Shown in pieces: positions 43,192 to 54,300 of a stretch of 64,000 nucleotides of DNA. A model generated the notes under the pieces. It was given only the letters and a program-made list of their open reading frames with translations. It was not told the origin of the DNA and searched no databases. The position numbers and the translations under genes were made by a program. Location of the stretch: NCBI GenBank assembly GCA_019119645.1, contig DWWR01000002.1, positions 26,114-90,113 of the forward strand. The letters are read 5' to 3'. The first letter of the stretch is position 1. Each line of letters starts with the position of its first letter. Source of the stretch: Anaerobutyricum faecale. Its GTDB lineage: Bacteria > Bacillota > Clostridia > Lachnospirales > Lachnospiraceae.

Positions 43192-43785
43192 TCAGTTGGC
43201 CGCTTCCACGATAAGCTCCACACATTTTTCAATGCCCAGGCTTCCCCGGTTCAGCGCAAGATCATAGTTCTGGGCCTTGCCCCACTCCTGGCCGGTAAAG
43301 TACTGATAATTCAGTCCTCTTCTCACATCCATGTCATGCACACGGTTCTTCTCTTTCAGGAGAACCTCGCCGTACATCTCACGAATGCGCTCCTCTTTCG
43401 TCTCCTCATCGGCATAGAGGAACACCCGGAGGCAGTCTTCCCGGTCCTTTAAAATGTAATCCGCACAGCTTCCGACAATGACGCATGGCGTCTCCTCCGC
43501 AAACTTGCGGATAATCCTGGTCCTGGCGTGCCACATTCTCTTGAGCGGAGAGGACTCTTCATCTTCCAGGTCCACGAAAGAATAAGCAAAACGATGGTCC
43601 GAAGAAGGCGCGAACTCTCCATAGTGTTCCACGTACTTTTCCTTCAGTCCGGTTTCTTTGACAATATTTTTAATAATGTCTTTGTCGTAAAACGCAATGC
43701 CCAGCTTCTCCGCCACCTGTCTTCCGATGGTCCTTCCGCCGCTGCCAAACTCTCTTCCAATCGTAATAACTCTCTTCTTCATCAA
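43192..43785 (-). CDS. Cytidylate-kinase-like family protein
   Basis: A 197-residue P-loop protein of the cytidylate-kinase-like family (PF13189 type). It has ITIGREFGSGGRTIGRQVA as nucleotide loop, FYDKDIIKNIVKETG, VIVGSCADYIL and RVFLYADEETKEERI. It differs from true Cmk, and the substrate is not known. A promoter lies about 40 bp upstream, so it heads an operon with galE and the aminopeptidase P gene. Confidence 0.88.
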   Translation of the reverse strand: MMKKRVITIGREFGSGGRTIGRQVAEKLGIAFYDKDIIKNIVKETGLKEKYVEHYGEFAPSSDHRFAYSFVDLEDEESSPLKRMWHARTRIIRKFAEETPCVIVGSCADYILKDREDCLRVFLYADEETKEERIREMYGEVLLKEKNRVHDMDVRRGLNYQYFTGQEWGKAQNYDLALNRGSLGIEKCVELIVEAAN

Positions 43786-43823
43786 TTCACCTCATTATTT
43801 GTCTGTCAGATTTTTTCAGTTTC

Positions 43824-43852
43824 AGAATAGCATTTCACTTTCCAAAAGTCAA
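43824..43852 (-). promoter_or_regulatory. Sigma-A-like promoter of the cytidylate-kinase-like gene/galE operon
   Basis: TTGACT (43847-43852), a 17-bp spacer and TATTCT (43824-43829) on the minus strand. The -35 overlaps the stop codon of the transglutaminase-like gene. Confidence 0.6.
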
Positions 43853-46233
43853 TGACAGTACATATAGCGATACAACAGTTTTTTCTTCCAGGAAGCCTGC
43901 GCATATAATTCCGTCTTCATTTTTTTCGTAAACTTCATAAGGATTCTGCTTTCATTGGGGAACAATTCTTTCTTTCCGAAAATATTTTTCTGGATGATCT
44001 GAATAACACGAATATATTCTTCTTCTTTGATGGCAGAAAACTGTCCGCAGATTTGCTCAGTCAGCATATACGGATACCGGAAATTCTCCCGGATACCGGC
44101 ACAGCGAAGCATGGCACACATGGATTCGTAAGTAAACGACGCCAGTTTCTCCGGATATTTTTTCTCTTTTCCGGTCCGGATTCCAATTCTCACAAGCCTC
44201 TGTAGTTCCAGAAGAAGGAAAATGCCCAGGCCGGACAAAATGATCAGCAGAACAATTCCGAGAACATTCCACGGCACCTCCGCCAGCGGTCCTTTCTCCT
44301 GTTTTTCTTCTGCCCCGGACAAAATCTCGTCGGCCTCCACGGCGGCGCCGGTGTCTGATTTTTCGATTTCTTCTTTCTGAATATCAATATAATATTCCGG
44401 AGCGTAAACTTCCTGGTAAAAACCCGGAGTTACTTCCACCGGAGTCCAGCCCACTCCGTCAATATAAATTTCTGCCCAGGCATGGCCGTTTTTCTGTGTC
44501 AGCTGGCAGGAATCCGCCCCTTCCGCCTGCAGGCGTTCCGCCATGTCTTCACTGACATAATATCCTTCCGCATAGCGGGCCGGAATTCCCAGCGTCCGGT
44601 AAGCAAGCACGGCTGCCGTGGCGAAATGTACTGCGTTTCCCTCTCTGTGCTCTTCCAGAAGCCAGGTGACAAAATCTTTTCCCTCCGGCACTTCTTCCGT
44701 CCGGGGCTCATACTCTACCAGCGCCGACAGCATCACGCGGATTCTCGCAGTAGCGTCATAGAGGTTCACGGTCTCCTCCTGTTTCCAGCTTTCTCCGGAG
44801 AAAAACAACCGATTGATTTTTTCTTTTATTGTCTCATCCACATCCAGATAATACTGGTAGACAAAAGAACGATATACCCCTTCCGCCTGAATATACTGCT
44901 CTTCCGCCGGTGTCTCTCCTTTTTCCAGCCAGTCAGGAGCCTGGGGCAGTTCCTGTGCTGTCCAGGCGGGAAGATTCACAAATTGATATTCCCTTTCCCC
45001 GAAAAATCCGCGGGAAAGCAGCTGCCAGTCCTGATTGCATTTATAATCCGCACGGGTCACTGCCTCAACGGTCTCCGGCACATAGAGATAACGCCGGTCC
45101 GCGCCCCGGTTGATCACATGCACCGTCTGGGCATCCAACGTTTCCGAAACATCCTCATCTTCCGGAGAATCTTTCTGCCCATCCCCCGGGATATTCCCAC
45201 TGCCGCCTCCCGCCGACTGGCAGGCCGCCCAGGCGAAAGCCGGAAGGAACTGACGGCTCTCCAGCCAGTCAAGCATTCCTTCCTGACGTCCCGTATAATC
45301 ATCACCCGGAAGCTGCCGCCAGGACTGTCCGTCGTATTCCGCACCCACAAATCCCCGCAGATGCATTTCCTGTGCCTGATCAAAGGAAAGTTCCAGGGTT
45401 TCCTTTTCTTCTTCCCGGGCTGTCTTTCCCGTAAGACTTCCGGCTCTCCGGAGATCTCCTTTTGGCAGAGAGTCTTTTCCGAAACGAAAATCATGGATCG
45501 CTGTCTCTATCTGTTCCCGGGTCCGGTCCACCCAATGGCCTGGCTGATAACCGGACAAAAGGAGCCCGCCGCCCCATCCGAACAGCAGCGTCAGCACACA
45601 GATACAGAGGGGAATTTTCTGATTACGCCGGTTTCCCGCCCGGCTTCCGGTCCACACGCCCAGCCATCCTGCCAGCAGAAGAATCACCGGATCAAAAGAT
45701 GGATTGCCCTGCAGCAGACATCCGGCCGCAAGAATCACAAAGACTTCACCGGTCAGAAGCCCCAGCCACTGCCTCCATACACCGTATCCTGTAAATATGC
45801 CCACCAGGATTCCGAGAATGCACACTGCCGGAGCCAGGTCTTCCTGCTTGTCCGAAGAGAGGCCATAGAGAGGCAGATAGGTATCAAAAATCATATTCCA
45901 TTTTTTCAGCACCGTATTGGCAATGCTCAGCATTCCCTGGATGACCGCTTCCATGCGAAAAAACAGCAGCACAAATGCCGCTGTCAGCAAAAAAAGCGGC
46001 AATATCACTTCCAGTGCCTTTTTCTGCTGGGAAAGAATCACCAGCACTGCCGCCCCCGCGCTCACGGCCAGAAAGAGGAGATTTCCCCCGAAGGGGATCA
46101 GTTCTCCCAGAAGGCCCGCCGCGCCGGACAGCAGCAGTCCACTGCATAAAATGGATATTGCCGCAGCATAACATCCTGTCCGGTCCTTATTCTGTTCTTT
46201 CTCCGCCGTCATGGCGGCTGTTTCTTTTTCCAT
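43849..46233 (-). CDS. Transglutaminase-like membrane protein lacking the catalytic Cys
   Basis: A 794-residue TgpA-type membrane protein. About seven hydrophobic helices fill residues 20-250, then an extracytoplasmic region carries a transglutaminase-like core, then one helix (about 660-685) and a cytoplasmic tail. In the core, relatives read GYCVHFATA; here it reads GNAVHFATA, with Ala534 in place of the nucleophilic Cys. His584 is kept (NGHAWAEIY), and the third residue, normally Asp, is Glu600 (WTPVEVTPG). It is therefore predicted to be inactive as a thiol enzyme. Gene order MoxR-DUF58-TgpA is a known association. It is the last gene of the operon. Confidence 0.85.
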   Translation of the reverse strand: MEKETAAMTAEKEQNKDRTGCYAAAISILCSGLLLSGAAGLLGELIPFGGNLLFLAVSAGAAVLVILSQQKKALEVILPLFLLTAAFVLLFFRMEAVIQGMLSIANTVLKKWNMIFDTYLPLYGLSSDKQEDLAPAVCILGILVGIFTGYGVWRQWLGLLTGEVFVILAAGCLLQGNPSFDPVILLLAGWLGVWTGSRAGNRRNQKIPLCICVLTLLFGWGGGLLLSGYQPGHWVDRTREQIETAIHDFRFGKDSLPKGDLRRAGSLTGKTAREEEKETLELSFDQAQEMHLRGFVGAEYDGQSWRQLPGDDYTGRQEGMLDWLESRQFLPAFAWAACQSAGGGSGNIPGDGQKDSPEDEDVSETLDAQTVHVINRGADRRYLYVPETVEAVTRADYKCNQDWQLLSRGFFGEREYQFVNLPAWTAQELPQAPDWLEKGETPAEEQYIQAEGVYRSFVYQYYLDVDETIKEKINRLFFSGESWKQEETVNLYDATARIRVMLSALVEYEPRTEEVPEGKDFVTWLLEEHREGNAVHFATAAVLAYRTLGIPARYAEGYYVSEDMAERLQAEGADSCQLTQKNGHAWAEIYIDGVGWTPVEVTPGFYQEVYAPEYYIDIQKEEIEKSDTGAAVEADEILSGAEEKQEKGPLAEVPWNVLGIVLLIILSGLGIFLLLELQRLVRIGIRTGKEKKYPEKLASFTYESMCAMLRCAGIRENFRYPYMLTEQICGQFSAIKEEEYIRVIQIIQKNIFGKKELFPNESRILMKFTKKMKTELYAQASWKKKLLYRYMYCH

Positions 46234-46257
46234 ATGACTGCTCCTGATCGATGATTT

Positions 46258-47415
46258 CTAAATATAAATATACCGGCTGTGATCCGGGTCGCTCTCAGAG
46301 AGGGCCAGCATTTCATACCCGCCGCTGCTGTCAGTATAATCTTCCTTTTTTTCCACAGGAAGAATCACTGTGAGATTCACCTGGCTTCCCAGGGTCTTCA
46401 AAAGAGCGTCGTCAATCTCCGCCGTCACAAAAATAACTTTGGTATATTGAAACTGCCGTCCCATTTTCATAAAACTCCGGATAACCGCAGACGGCTCCTC
46501 AGAGGAACGCATGCCCATCATACTGTCCCTGACCTTCATGCTGTCCGTTCTTGAGCAGACTGGCATCTCCAGCAGTTTCCCGTCTGTCATGCATCCCACC
46601 TGATGCTCCATATCCAGCCGCAGCAAAGCTTCGCTCACCGACAGAGCGAGGACAGCCACCTGCGTGATCCTCCGGTCCGGCACCCGGTTTCTGCCGGCCA
46701 GCGAAAATAACAGGATCGTGTCAAAACTGGCCGGGCGGCTGAATTCCCGGACCAGAAGCTTTTCCAGTTTCGTGGACAGTTTCCAGTGGACAGCACGGAT
46801 ACTGTCTCCTTCCTGGTAGTTTCTCAGATCAAAGATTTCCGTGGCGTCATGACCGCGGATATCCTCGTCATAGATATCCCCCGTCTCTTTGGATTTCGGT
46901 CTTTGCCGGAGCATGAGATTCACCGGAACCAGCGCCGGATAAATCATCATGACCTGCTCCTGATGAAAAGACTTCTTTACGCGAAACAGACGAAAACTGT
47001 CGTAGCAGTAAATCTCCTCCAGACGAATCTTCATTTCTCCGCAAAGCTCAGTCGGCAGCGGCATCATGAACGTTTCCTGCCTTCTGGTTCCCGGATAAAC
47101 AGACATCCATTTCTTCTCCCGCCGGTCAAACATGCGGTTATATACGGTCACTGGTATCACCAGCTGTCTGGCAATCCACCCTGCTTTTTTTGTGACCTTA
47201 AAATGTACGGCCGCTTCCTGTCCCGTGGAGCAGGACACCGGCAGCGACAGTTCCAGACAGAGTGTATGTACCCAGACGGCTGTCAGAAAACCGGAGAGTA
47301 AGGGAAAGAAGACGAGCAGGCAGAGCGCCAGCAGAACCTGCGCCGTGTTGGTCCACAGAAAAAGCAGAATCGTCGCCAGCAAAACGATGCCATAATATAT
47401 TCTGTACTTTCCCAT
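46258..47415 (-). CDS. DUF58 domain-containing membrane protein
   Basis: A 385-residue protein with two N-terminal membrane helices (about residues 7-50) and the DUF58 hallmark RNYQEGDSIRAVHWKLSTK near the middle, followed by a von-Willebrand-A-like fold region. DUF58 proteins are usually encoded beside MoxR ATPases and are thought to act with them in protein-complex assembly. It sits five bp after moxR and 24 bp before the transglutaminase-like gene. Confidence 0.9.
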   Translation of the reverse strand: MGKYRIYYGIVLLATILLFLWTNTAQVLLALCLLVFFPLLSGFLTAVWVHTLCLELSLPVSCSTGQEAAVHFKVTKKAGWIARQLVIPVTVYNRMFDRREKKWMSVYPGTRRQETFMMPLPTELCGEMKIRLEEIYCYDSFRLFRVKKSFHQEQVMMIYPALVPVNLMLRQRPKSKETGDIYDEDIRGHDATEIFDLRNYQEGDSIRAVHWKLSTKLEKLLVREFSRPASFDTILLFSLAGRNRVPDRRITQVAVLALSVSEALLRLDMEHQVGCMTDGKLLEMPVCSRTDSMKVRDSMMGMRSSEEPSAVIRSFMKMGRQFQYTKVIFVTAEIDDALLKTLGSQVNLTVILPVEKKEDYTDSSGGYEMLALSESDPDHSRYIYI

Positions 47416-47419
47416 ATGC

Positions 47420-48364
47420 CTACCTTCCCCATCCCAGAGACGGCGGTTCCACCTCCCGCAAAATATCTTTGAGAATCATTTCCGCCTTCTGCCCCTCAAT
47501 TTTCGCCTGCGGTTTCAAAACGATACGGTGCGCGCAGACATCGATAAAGATTTCCTGCACATCCTCCGGGATCACAAAATCTCTTCTTCTCAAAATCGCG
47601 CAGGCTCTCGACATTTTCAAAAGTGCGATCACTCCCCGGGGACTGACGCCCAATTCAATCCCTTCGTGTTTTCTGGTCGCCTCACAGAGCACCGTCATGT
47701 AGCGGAGAATCTCCTCGGTTACCGTGATGGATGTCAGATAGTTCTGGATTTCCAGCAGATCATCACGGTCTATGATCTTTTTCATATCCTCCAGCGGATC
47801 CTGGTACATTTTCCGCTGCAGAATCTGAATCTGCTCCTCCGTATTCGGATATCCGATACTCAGCCGGACCATAAACCTGTCCAGCTGAGATTCCGGCAGC
47901 CGCTGCGTGCCGGCAAATCCCAGTGGATTCTGCGTGGCAATACAGATAAACGGATGTGGCAGCCGGTGGGTAACGCCGTCCACAGTCACATTTCTCTCTT
48001 CCATGGCCTCCAGCAGTGCCGACTGTGTTTTGGCCGAAGTACGGTTGATCTCATCTCCCAGAAACAGATGACACATCACCGCACCGGAACGATAGATCAG
48101 CTTTCCCGTATTCCGGTCATAGGTACTGAATCCGATGATATCTGACGGAAGCGTATCCGGCGTAAACTGCACCCTTTTATACTCAAGGCCCAGCGCCTTT
48201 GAGAACGCCAGCGCCATGGTTGTCTTTCCGACTCCCGGCGCGTCTTCCAGCAGGATATGTCCGCCCGCATAAATGGTCATCAGCACCTTTTCCACCACAT
48301 CGTCCTTGCCGACCAGCACCTTTCCTATCTCCCTGATGATCTGTCTTGATTTTTCAACTATCAT
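47420..48364 (-). CDS. MoxR-family AAA+ ATPase
   Basis: A 314-residue AAA+ chaperone-like ATPase. Walker A is DAPGVGKTTMALAF (about residues 37-50), Walker B is LFLGDEINR, followed by KTQSALLEAMEE and sensor-like IATQNPLGFAGTQRLPESQLDRFM. MoxR proteins remodel or activate partner proteins carrying VWA-type domains. The start overlaps the stop of the giant leucine-rich-repeat gene (ATGA), so the two are translationally coupled. Confidence 0.95.
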   Translation of the reverse strand: MIVEKSRQIIREIGKVLVGKDDVVEKVLMTIYAGGHILLEDAPGVGKTTMALAFSKALGLEYKRVQFTPDTLPSDIIGFSTYDRNTGKLIYRSGAVMCHLFLGDEINRTSAKTQSALLEAMEERNVTVDGVTHRLPHPFICIATQNPLGFAGTQRLPESQLDRFMVRLSIGYPNTEEQIQILQRKMYQDPLEDMKKIIDRDDLLEIQNYLTSITVTEEILRYMTVLCEATRKHEGIELGVSPRGVIALLKMSRACAILRRRDFVIPEDVQEIFIDVCAHRIVLKPQAKIEGQKAEMILKDILREVEPPSLGWGR

Positions 48365-51300
48365 TGTCTCTGCCCTTCCCTGTCCTGATTATATATTTTT
48401 CCGGTACTCTCTCCGGTATGGCTTGTTTCTGTCCTTCCGTTTCCGGCATTGTCCGATGCCGGGGTTTTCCCTTCCGGCGCGCTCTCTTTGGCGGTATCTC
48501 CCTCCGTTTCATTTTCTGCCGGGGCTTCTCCTTCCGGAGTACTCTCTTCTGCCGTATCTTCCACGCTTTCGTCTTCTGCCGGCGTTTCCCCTTCCGGAGT
48601 ATTTTCTTCTGCCGTATCTTCCCCGGCTTCATCTTCCGCCGGCGTTTCCTCGTCCGGAGTACTCTCTTTTGCCGTATCTTCCCCGCTTCCGTCTTCCGCC
48701 GGCGTTTCTTCGCCCGAAGTATTTTCTTCTGCGGTATCTTTCTTTGTCTCTTCCGGATCCGGAACGTTTTCTTCCGGGATATCTCCTTTCATACGATCGG
48801 TCCCGTTCTCCCCGTCTTTTTGCTTATCATCCGCGGTTATATTTTCCGCTTCTTCCCAGTGTCCATTTACCCGGAGATAGCGAATACCGTTTTCTATTTT
48901 TTCTGTGCCGTCCTCGCTGACTGCCATGAGGATGCGCTTTCCGGCACCCTCGCCGTATTCCTCATCCAGCTGCGCGCCCCATTGTCCCAGATAATCCTGA
49001 TAAGAAGCCAAAGGCACGCGGATTCTCACGCCATCATCCACCGTTTTTCCAAAAATACTTTCACCCAGAGCAAACGGAGAATATCCATGCACCGTCAGTG
49101 TCTCGAAGGAACTGCAGCCTTCCAGCATACCGCTGCCCAGAGAGCGGACGGTCTGCGGCAGTTCCAGCGTCGTCAGGGACGTACAGTTTTTAAACGCCTC
49201 TTCGCCGACGCTCTGCAGCACGTCTCCTTCTATGGATATACTCGCCAGACGGGTACAGTTTTCAAATACTCCTCTGCCGATGGTTTCCACCCGGTTCGGA
49301 ATCACCAGAGAGGCCAGATTCCTGCAATCTTTGAAACTGCCGTCCCCGAGACCTGTGCAGTAAAGGGTGCTGGAATTGTAAATCTGCGCGGATGATACGC
49401 CGGTCGGCACTTTAATGGCGGTCATTTCTTTTTCCTGTCCCGGACGGATCAGGTATAAAATGTTATTCACTGCCCGGTACTCATTTCCGTCCTGAGAAAT
49501 CATCCGAGAAACAAGGGTCGGATATGTATCCTTCCACGCTTCATAATAGCGCAGATAAATCTCTCCGTCGTCGCCGGCCGGGATATACACATTCACCCGG
49601 TTCTGTTCTTCCTGACTTAAAATATTTTCTCCCAGTTTCGGCGGATTGACTCCGTTAAAGGACAGCATTTCCAGCGCAGTGTCTCTGAACACAGCCCTTC
49701 CAAAAGCTTTAATCTTTCCCGCGAAAGTAGCCTGTACCAGAGAAGAACATCCCTCATAAGCACTGTCGTCCACCGTCTCCAGATTCGGCATATTGGACCA
49801 GCTTATGGATGTGATCTTTTCACATTCATAAAACGCTTTTTTGCCAATCCGTGTCACGGAATTCAGCAACGTTCTTGCCAGGGATACCGATTCCAGATTC
49901 CGGCAGCCGCTGCAGAACTCATCCGGCAGCTCCGCCGCCCGCCCCTGCAGTGACAGGGAGGTCAGCGAGGTGCAGTCTTTAAGCATACCCGTTCCATAGC
50001 TTTGTACCGTGGACGGAATCAACAGCTGATCGGATTTTCCCTCTCCGGTATTCTCTCCCACCAGAGAACGGCAGCCGGCAAAGGCGTAATCGCCGATTTC
50101 TGTCAGAGCTGTGGTGGAAAAGCTGGTAAGGTCCACGGTTTTCAGCGAGGTACAGTCCGCAAAAGCATGCGCGCCGATCCGCTCCACTGTGTAGGCACTG
50201 TTGACCACTGTAAGGCTTTCACAGCCCTCGGCGGCTCCGTCCGCCACTTCCGACGTTCCGAGGAAAATGTTCAGCTCTCCTGCAAAGGACTTCGGCACAT
50301 AATCAAGCAGGATCCGCTCTGTCCCGTCTGACACATGAACGCCGTACAGAACGCCTCCCTGTACTTCTCCCATCTGTCCGTAGGAGCGTACAGGGAAATT
50401 TCCCTGCTCTTCATAGTAGGCTTTGTCCCCCTCGGATACCCAGAGCGCAAAGGAGGAAATTCTTCTTCCCCCTCCAAACAGAGAAGCCGGCAGCTCCATC
50501 CGGAGATTTCCCGGGATCAGGAGCACTTCCAGACCGGAGCAGTTTTCCAGCGTCCCCTCCGGGAATTCCCGCAGAGAAGCCGGCAGTTCCAAAATAGCAA
50601 GATCCTCACAGGTGCGCAGGGCATCCTCGTCGATTTCCGTGGTATTTTCTTTCACGGCAAAACTGCGGTCCGTCATGGTGATCACCTGCAGCAGCCGGAA
50701 ACTGCCATCCGCTTTGCGCGCGTACAGGCCGCCGTTTTCCACAAACGTCTCCTCTCCCATTTCCCGGTCCTGAATGATCGTGATCGGGGATTCTCCTGTA
50801 AAAATATTCAGAAGCGCCGTCCACCAGCCCAAAGACAGCCGGTAGGCGTTACGCAATCCGTGATTCTCCGTATATGGTACATAAATGGCCAGCCGGCCGT
50901 TGTTCTTGGTTCCCGCCAGGGCGCTGGCATCCACCGATACCACCTTATCCCGGCGGCAGATACTCATATCCGACAGACTGTCACAATCCGCCACGGCACG
51001 CGCTTCTATGGAGACAAGGCTCTCCGGCAGCAACAATGCCTCCAGAGATCTGCAGCCGTCAAACGCATTTTCCGGCAGAACCTGGATTCCGGTGCCGGAA
51101 AGCACCGCACTTTTCAGAGACGTACAACCCGTAAACGCTCCGCTGCCCAGCGATGTCAGCGCTTCCGCACGGCCCACTTCCAGTTCTTCCAGCGCCGTAC
51201 ATCCCGCAAACGCCCGTCTTCCAATCTGCTGTATGGATGATGGGAGATCTGCACACGTAAGAGCCGTGCAGGCGGCATAGGTCTGACCGTCCACTTCTTC

Positions 51301-54300
51301 CGAGGAGAAGACACCCTCTCCCAGAGAAGTAAGCTCCGTCAGTAATTCCAAATTCGTCAGCGTCTCCAGAGAAACACAGCCGGAAAAGGCATGACTTCCC
51401 ACAGACCGCAGGTCTGCGCCCGCCATGAATACAACGCTGCGCATGGAACGGCAGCCGGCAAAACAATCTTCCGGAATCTCCCGCAGCTGAGACGGGATCC
51501 ACATGGAACTCAGATAGGTACAGTTCATAAACGCGCCTCTTCCGATCTCCTGCAATCCGCTGAAAAAAGAAAGCGTCTGAGAATAACGGGAACAATCTGC
51601 AAAGGCATAGGCTCCGATGGATTCACAGAAGGCGGCGTATTCACGGGTAATGCTGGTCCGCATGCCGGAACATCCCCGGAAACAGGAATCGCCGATTTTC
51701 CGGACTCCTGCCTGGAAATATACCATCTGGAGCGACCGGCAATTTTCAAACGTATAAGCGCCGATGGTCGCAATGCTCTGACCGCTGTTGTCTCCAAAAT
51801 AAACCGCTTCCAATCTGCTGTTCTCAGCGAAAACGCCATCCCCCACCACGGAGGTATCGCCCAGCCATGTCACTGTTTTCAGCGCGTCGCAGCCAAAAAA
51901 GGCTTTTTCTCCAAGAGAAGTACACGCCTTTCCAATCAGCACTTCCTCAAGTCCTGTACATCCGGAAAAGGCGTACGCTCCTATTTTCCTGATCTGATTC
52001 ATCTGCGCCGCTGCGATGCCCGTTATCGTTTTGCAGCCGGCAAAAGCTTTCCGGCCAATCTCCGTGACATTTTCCGGCAGAGAAACACTGCCCGCCGTGT
52101 CCGTCGGTACATTTCGCACCGCGCATCCGCCGTCGTCTTTCGTTTCACATACCATTCTGTCCCGGGCAAAATACCGGCTGCCCGCCAACAGTTCTGTCTG
52201 CCGGGGCAGTTCCGGCGTCAGGTCCTCATTTCCCAAAACAACCGTCTCCAGCGCATCACAGCCGGCAAAAGCCTCAGGAATTTCTTCCAGATCCGGATGA
52301 CTCAAAACAAGAATCTCCAGTCCGGTACAGTTGTCAAACGCATGTTTTCCCACCCGGGTCACATCCGGCAGCTCCAGATAAATCAGATTCTGACACCAGG
52401 CAAAGGCGCCGTCCGCCACATTGTTCAGGGTATATCCTGACGGAATTTCATATTCTTCCAGATCTTCCGGCACACTGCAGAGTGTCAGCGCATGGTCATC
52501 CTGTTCCAGATAAGCGCAGCCCTGTCCGTCAATAAACAGGGAGCCTTCCGCCAGAGTGAGCATACTCTCCGCCATCTCGGCTCCATAATCCTCGGTGAAC
52601 CGTCTCACCCATCCGGACGTCTGGTTCTGGGCCAGAGAAATATAAAACCTGATGCCCCGGGGCGCCTGTTCTCCGGCCACATACCGGTCAATCTCTATGG
52701 GCTCATCCCCGCTGATCTGAACGCCCTGCAGGGATTCCCCCTCCAGAGTGGCAAAACTACAGCTTTCCAGCCGCCCGATATTCTCTCCCACATTGACAAA
52801 CTGAACCTCTCCCGGCTCAGCGAAGGCGTAGGGTTCTATACCCTCCACATCTTCCGGCACATTATAAATGTTTCCGCTGTCTCTGGTAATGAAGGCAAGG
52901 CTCCGGGAACCGCCGGAAACAGCATACACATCTCCGCCGTTATTCTCATACCGGTCTGACGCGTGATCTTTCGTGGAAATACACGCCGACGCCGCACCGG
53001 CCGCTCCCAGTTCCTCGTCAAAAACCGCTCCCCAGGAAGACAGATATCTTTTATAAATCAGATCTTTCACCACGCCGGTTTCCGTCTCCGGCACTTCCAC
53101 CTGCACCTGACAGCCGCTGCCGCCAAATACCGGTGCCGTTTCTGATCTGACAAGCTCCGGAGGATTCTGCCCGTGCATGGTGATCTCGAGAGTCTCATTA
53201 TCTTTTGTTCCTTCCGCCGCATCGGACAGAGCGCCCTCCGCAATGGTCTCTACCGTTTCTTCTATATCAAAGCTCTGACAATCCGCCGGGACTTTCCAGA
53301 GAATGGATTGATCCCGGGAGTACAGAAGACCGTCTTCTGTACTGAAAATGTGATTTTTCTCCGAATTGTCCACACTGCTTTGTCCCAGCGGAAACAGAGA
53401 ATATTCTTTCAGCATCGGAAACTTCTTTCCAGCAGCAGACAGGTTAACACTGTTTACCGTAGCTGACAACGCCAGCACCTTCACCCCTCCGGCCTCCTCG
53501 GAAATCTGAAAATCTTCTCCAAGATCCACACGGGTGATTCCGTAAGGCACATCCAGGCGCTCTGTTTTTTTGTCAGGTACATAGCCGGTCAGCACCTGGT
53601 CATCCCCTTCTGTCTTTACCAGATACCCTTCCGATAAAAGCGGAGCCAGGGGAATTGCATACATGATCTGTGTATGCTGCCCTTCCCGGAACGTATAAGA
53701 AATCTCCCGGTTGTCCACCACTGCCGGATAACGGGAAGACCAGCCATAGAACAGATCTGTCAGGTATCCGTCCGCATTGGTCATATATTTTCCGTTTTTC
53801 TGTAATCTCTCCACCATCTCATTATACGGACATCTGCCGTCATAAGTTCCGTTTAACACCACTGTTTTGTCATCCGTATAAATGGTATCCAGAACAGTAT
53901 TCTCATCATACATAACAGTCAGTCTGTAATCCCTGACGCTGTATCGGACGGCGTCTGTTCCGCGGAGCACCACCGAAGATCCCTCGCCGGGACCGCAGTA
54001 TAAAATATCCGCCGTCCACTGGCTTCCATCTTCTTTTTTAGCTGCCACGCCGCCGGTCTCTTCCGGGAATTCAATCTGATAGTTCTTTTCGTCGGGAAGA
54101 TATACCTCCTGACCGCCCTGCACTGTTCTTCCGTAAACATCAAGAGTGATAGCATTTCTGATGGACGCATCGTTGATCTCCTGTCCCTGAAACAACGTCT
54201 CCCCCGTCACATACATCGGGGAGGAATTGTAAGACACATGCATCCCTGTATAACGGATATAATCATTTTTGATCACACAGGTCACCGTGCCGGTCAGTCC

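Noticed and set aside
44482..46149. A 555-codon open frame on plus
   Set aside because: It is exactly antisense to the well-supported transglutaminase-like gene and has no recognisable motif; it is a codon-usage shadow.
48346..52440. Several long plus-strand frames (for example 48346-49395 and 51391-52440)
   Set aside because: All are antisense to the giant LRR gene, repeat-derived and without family motifs.
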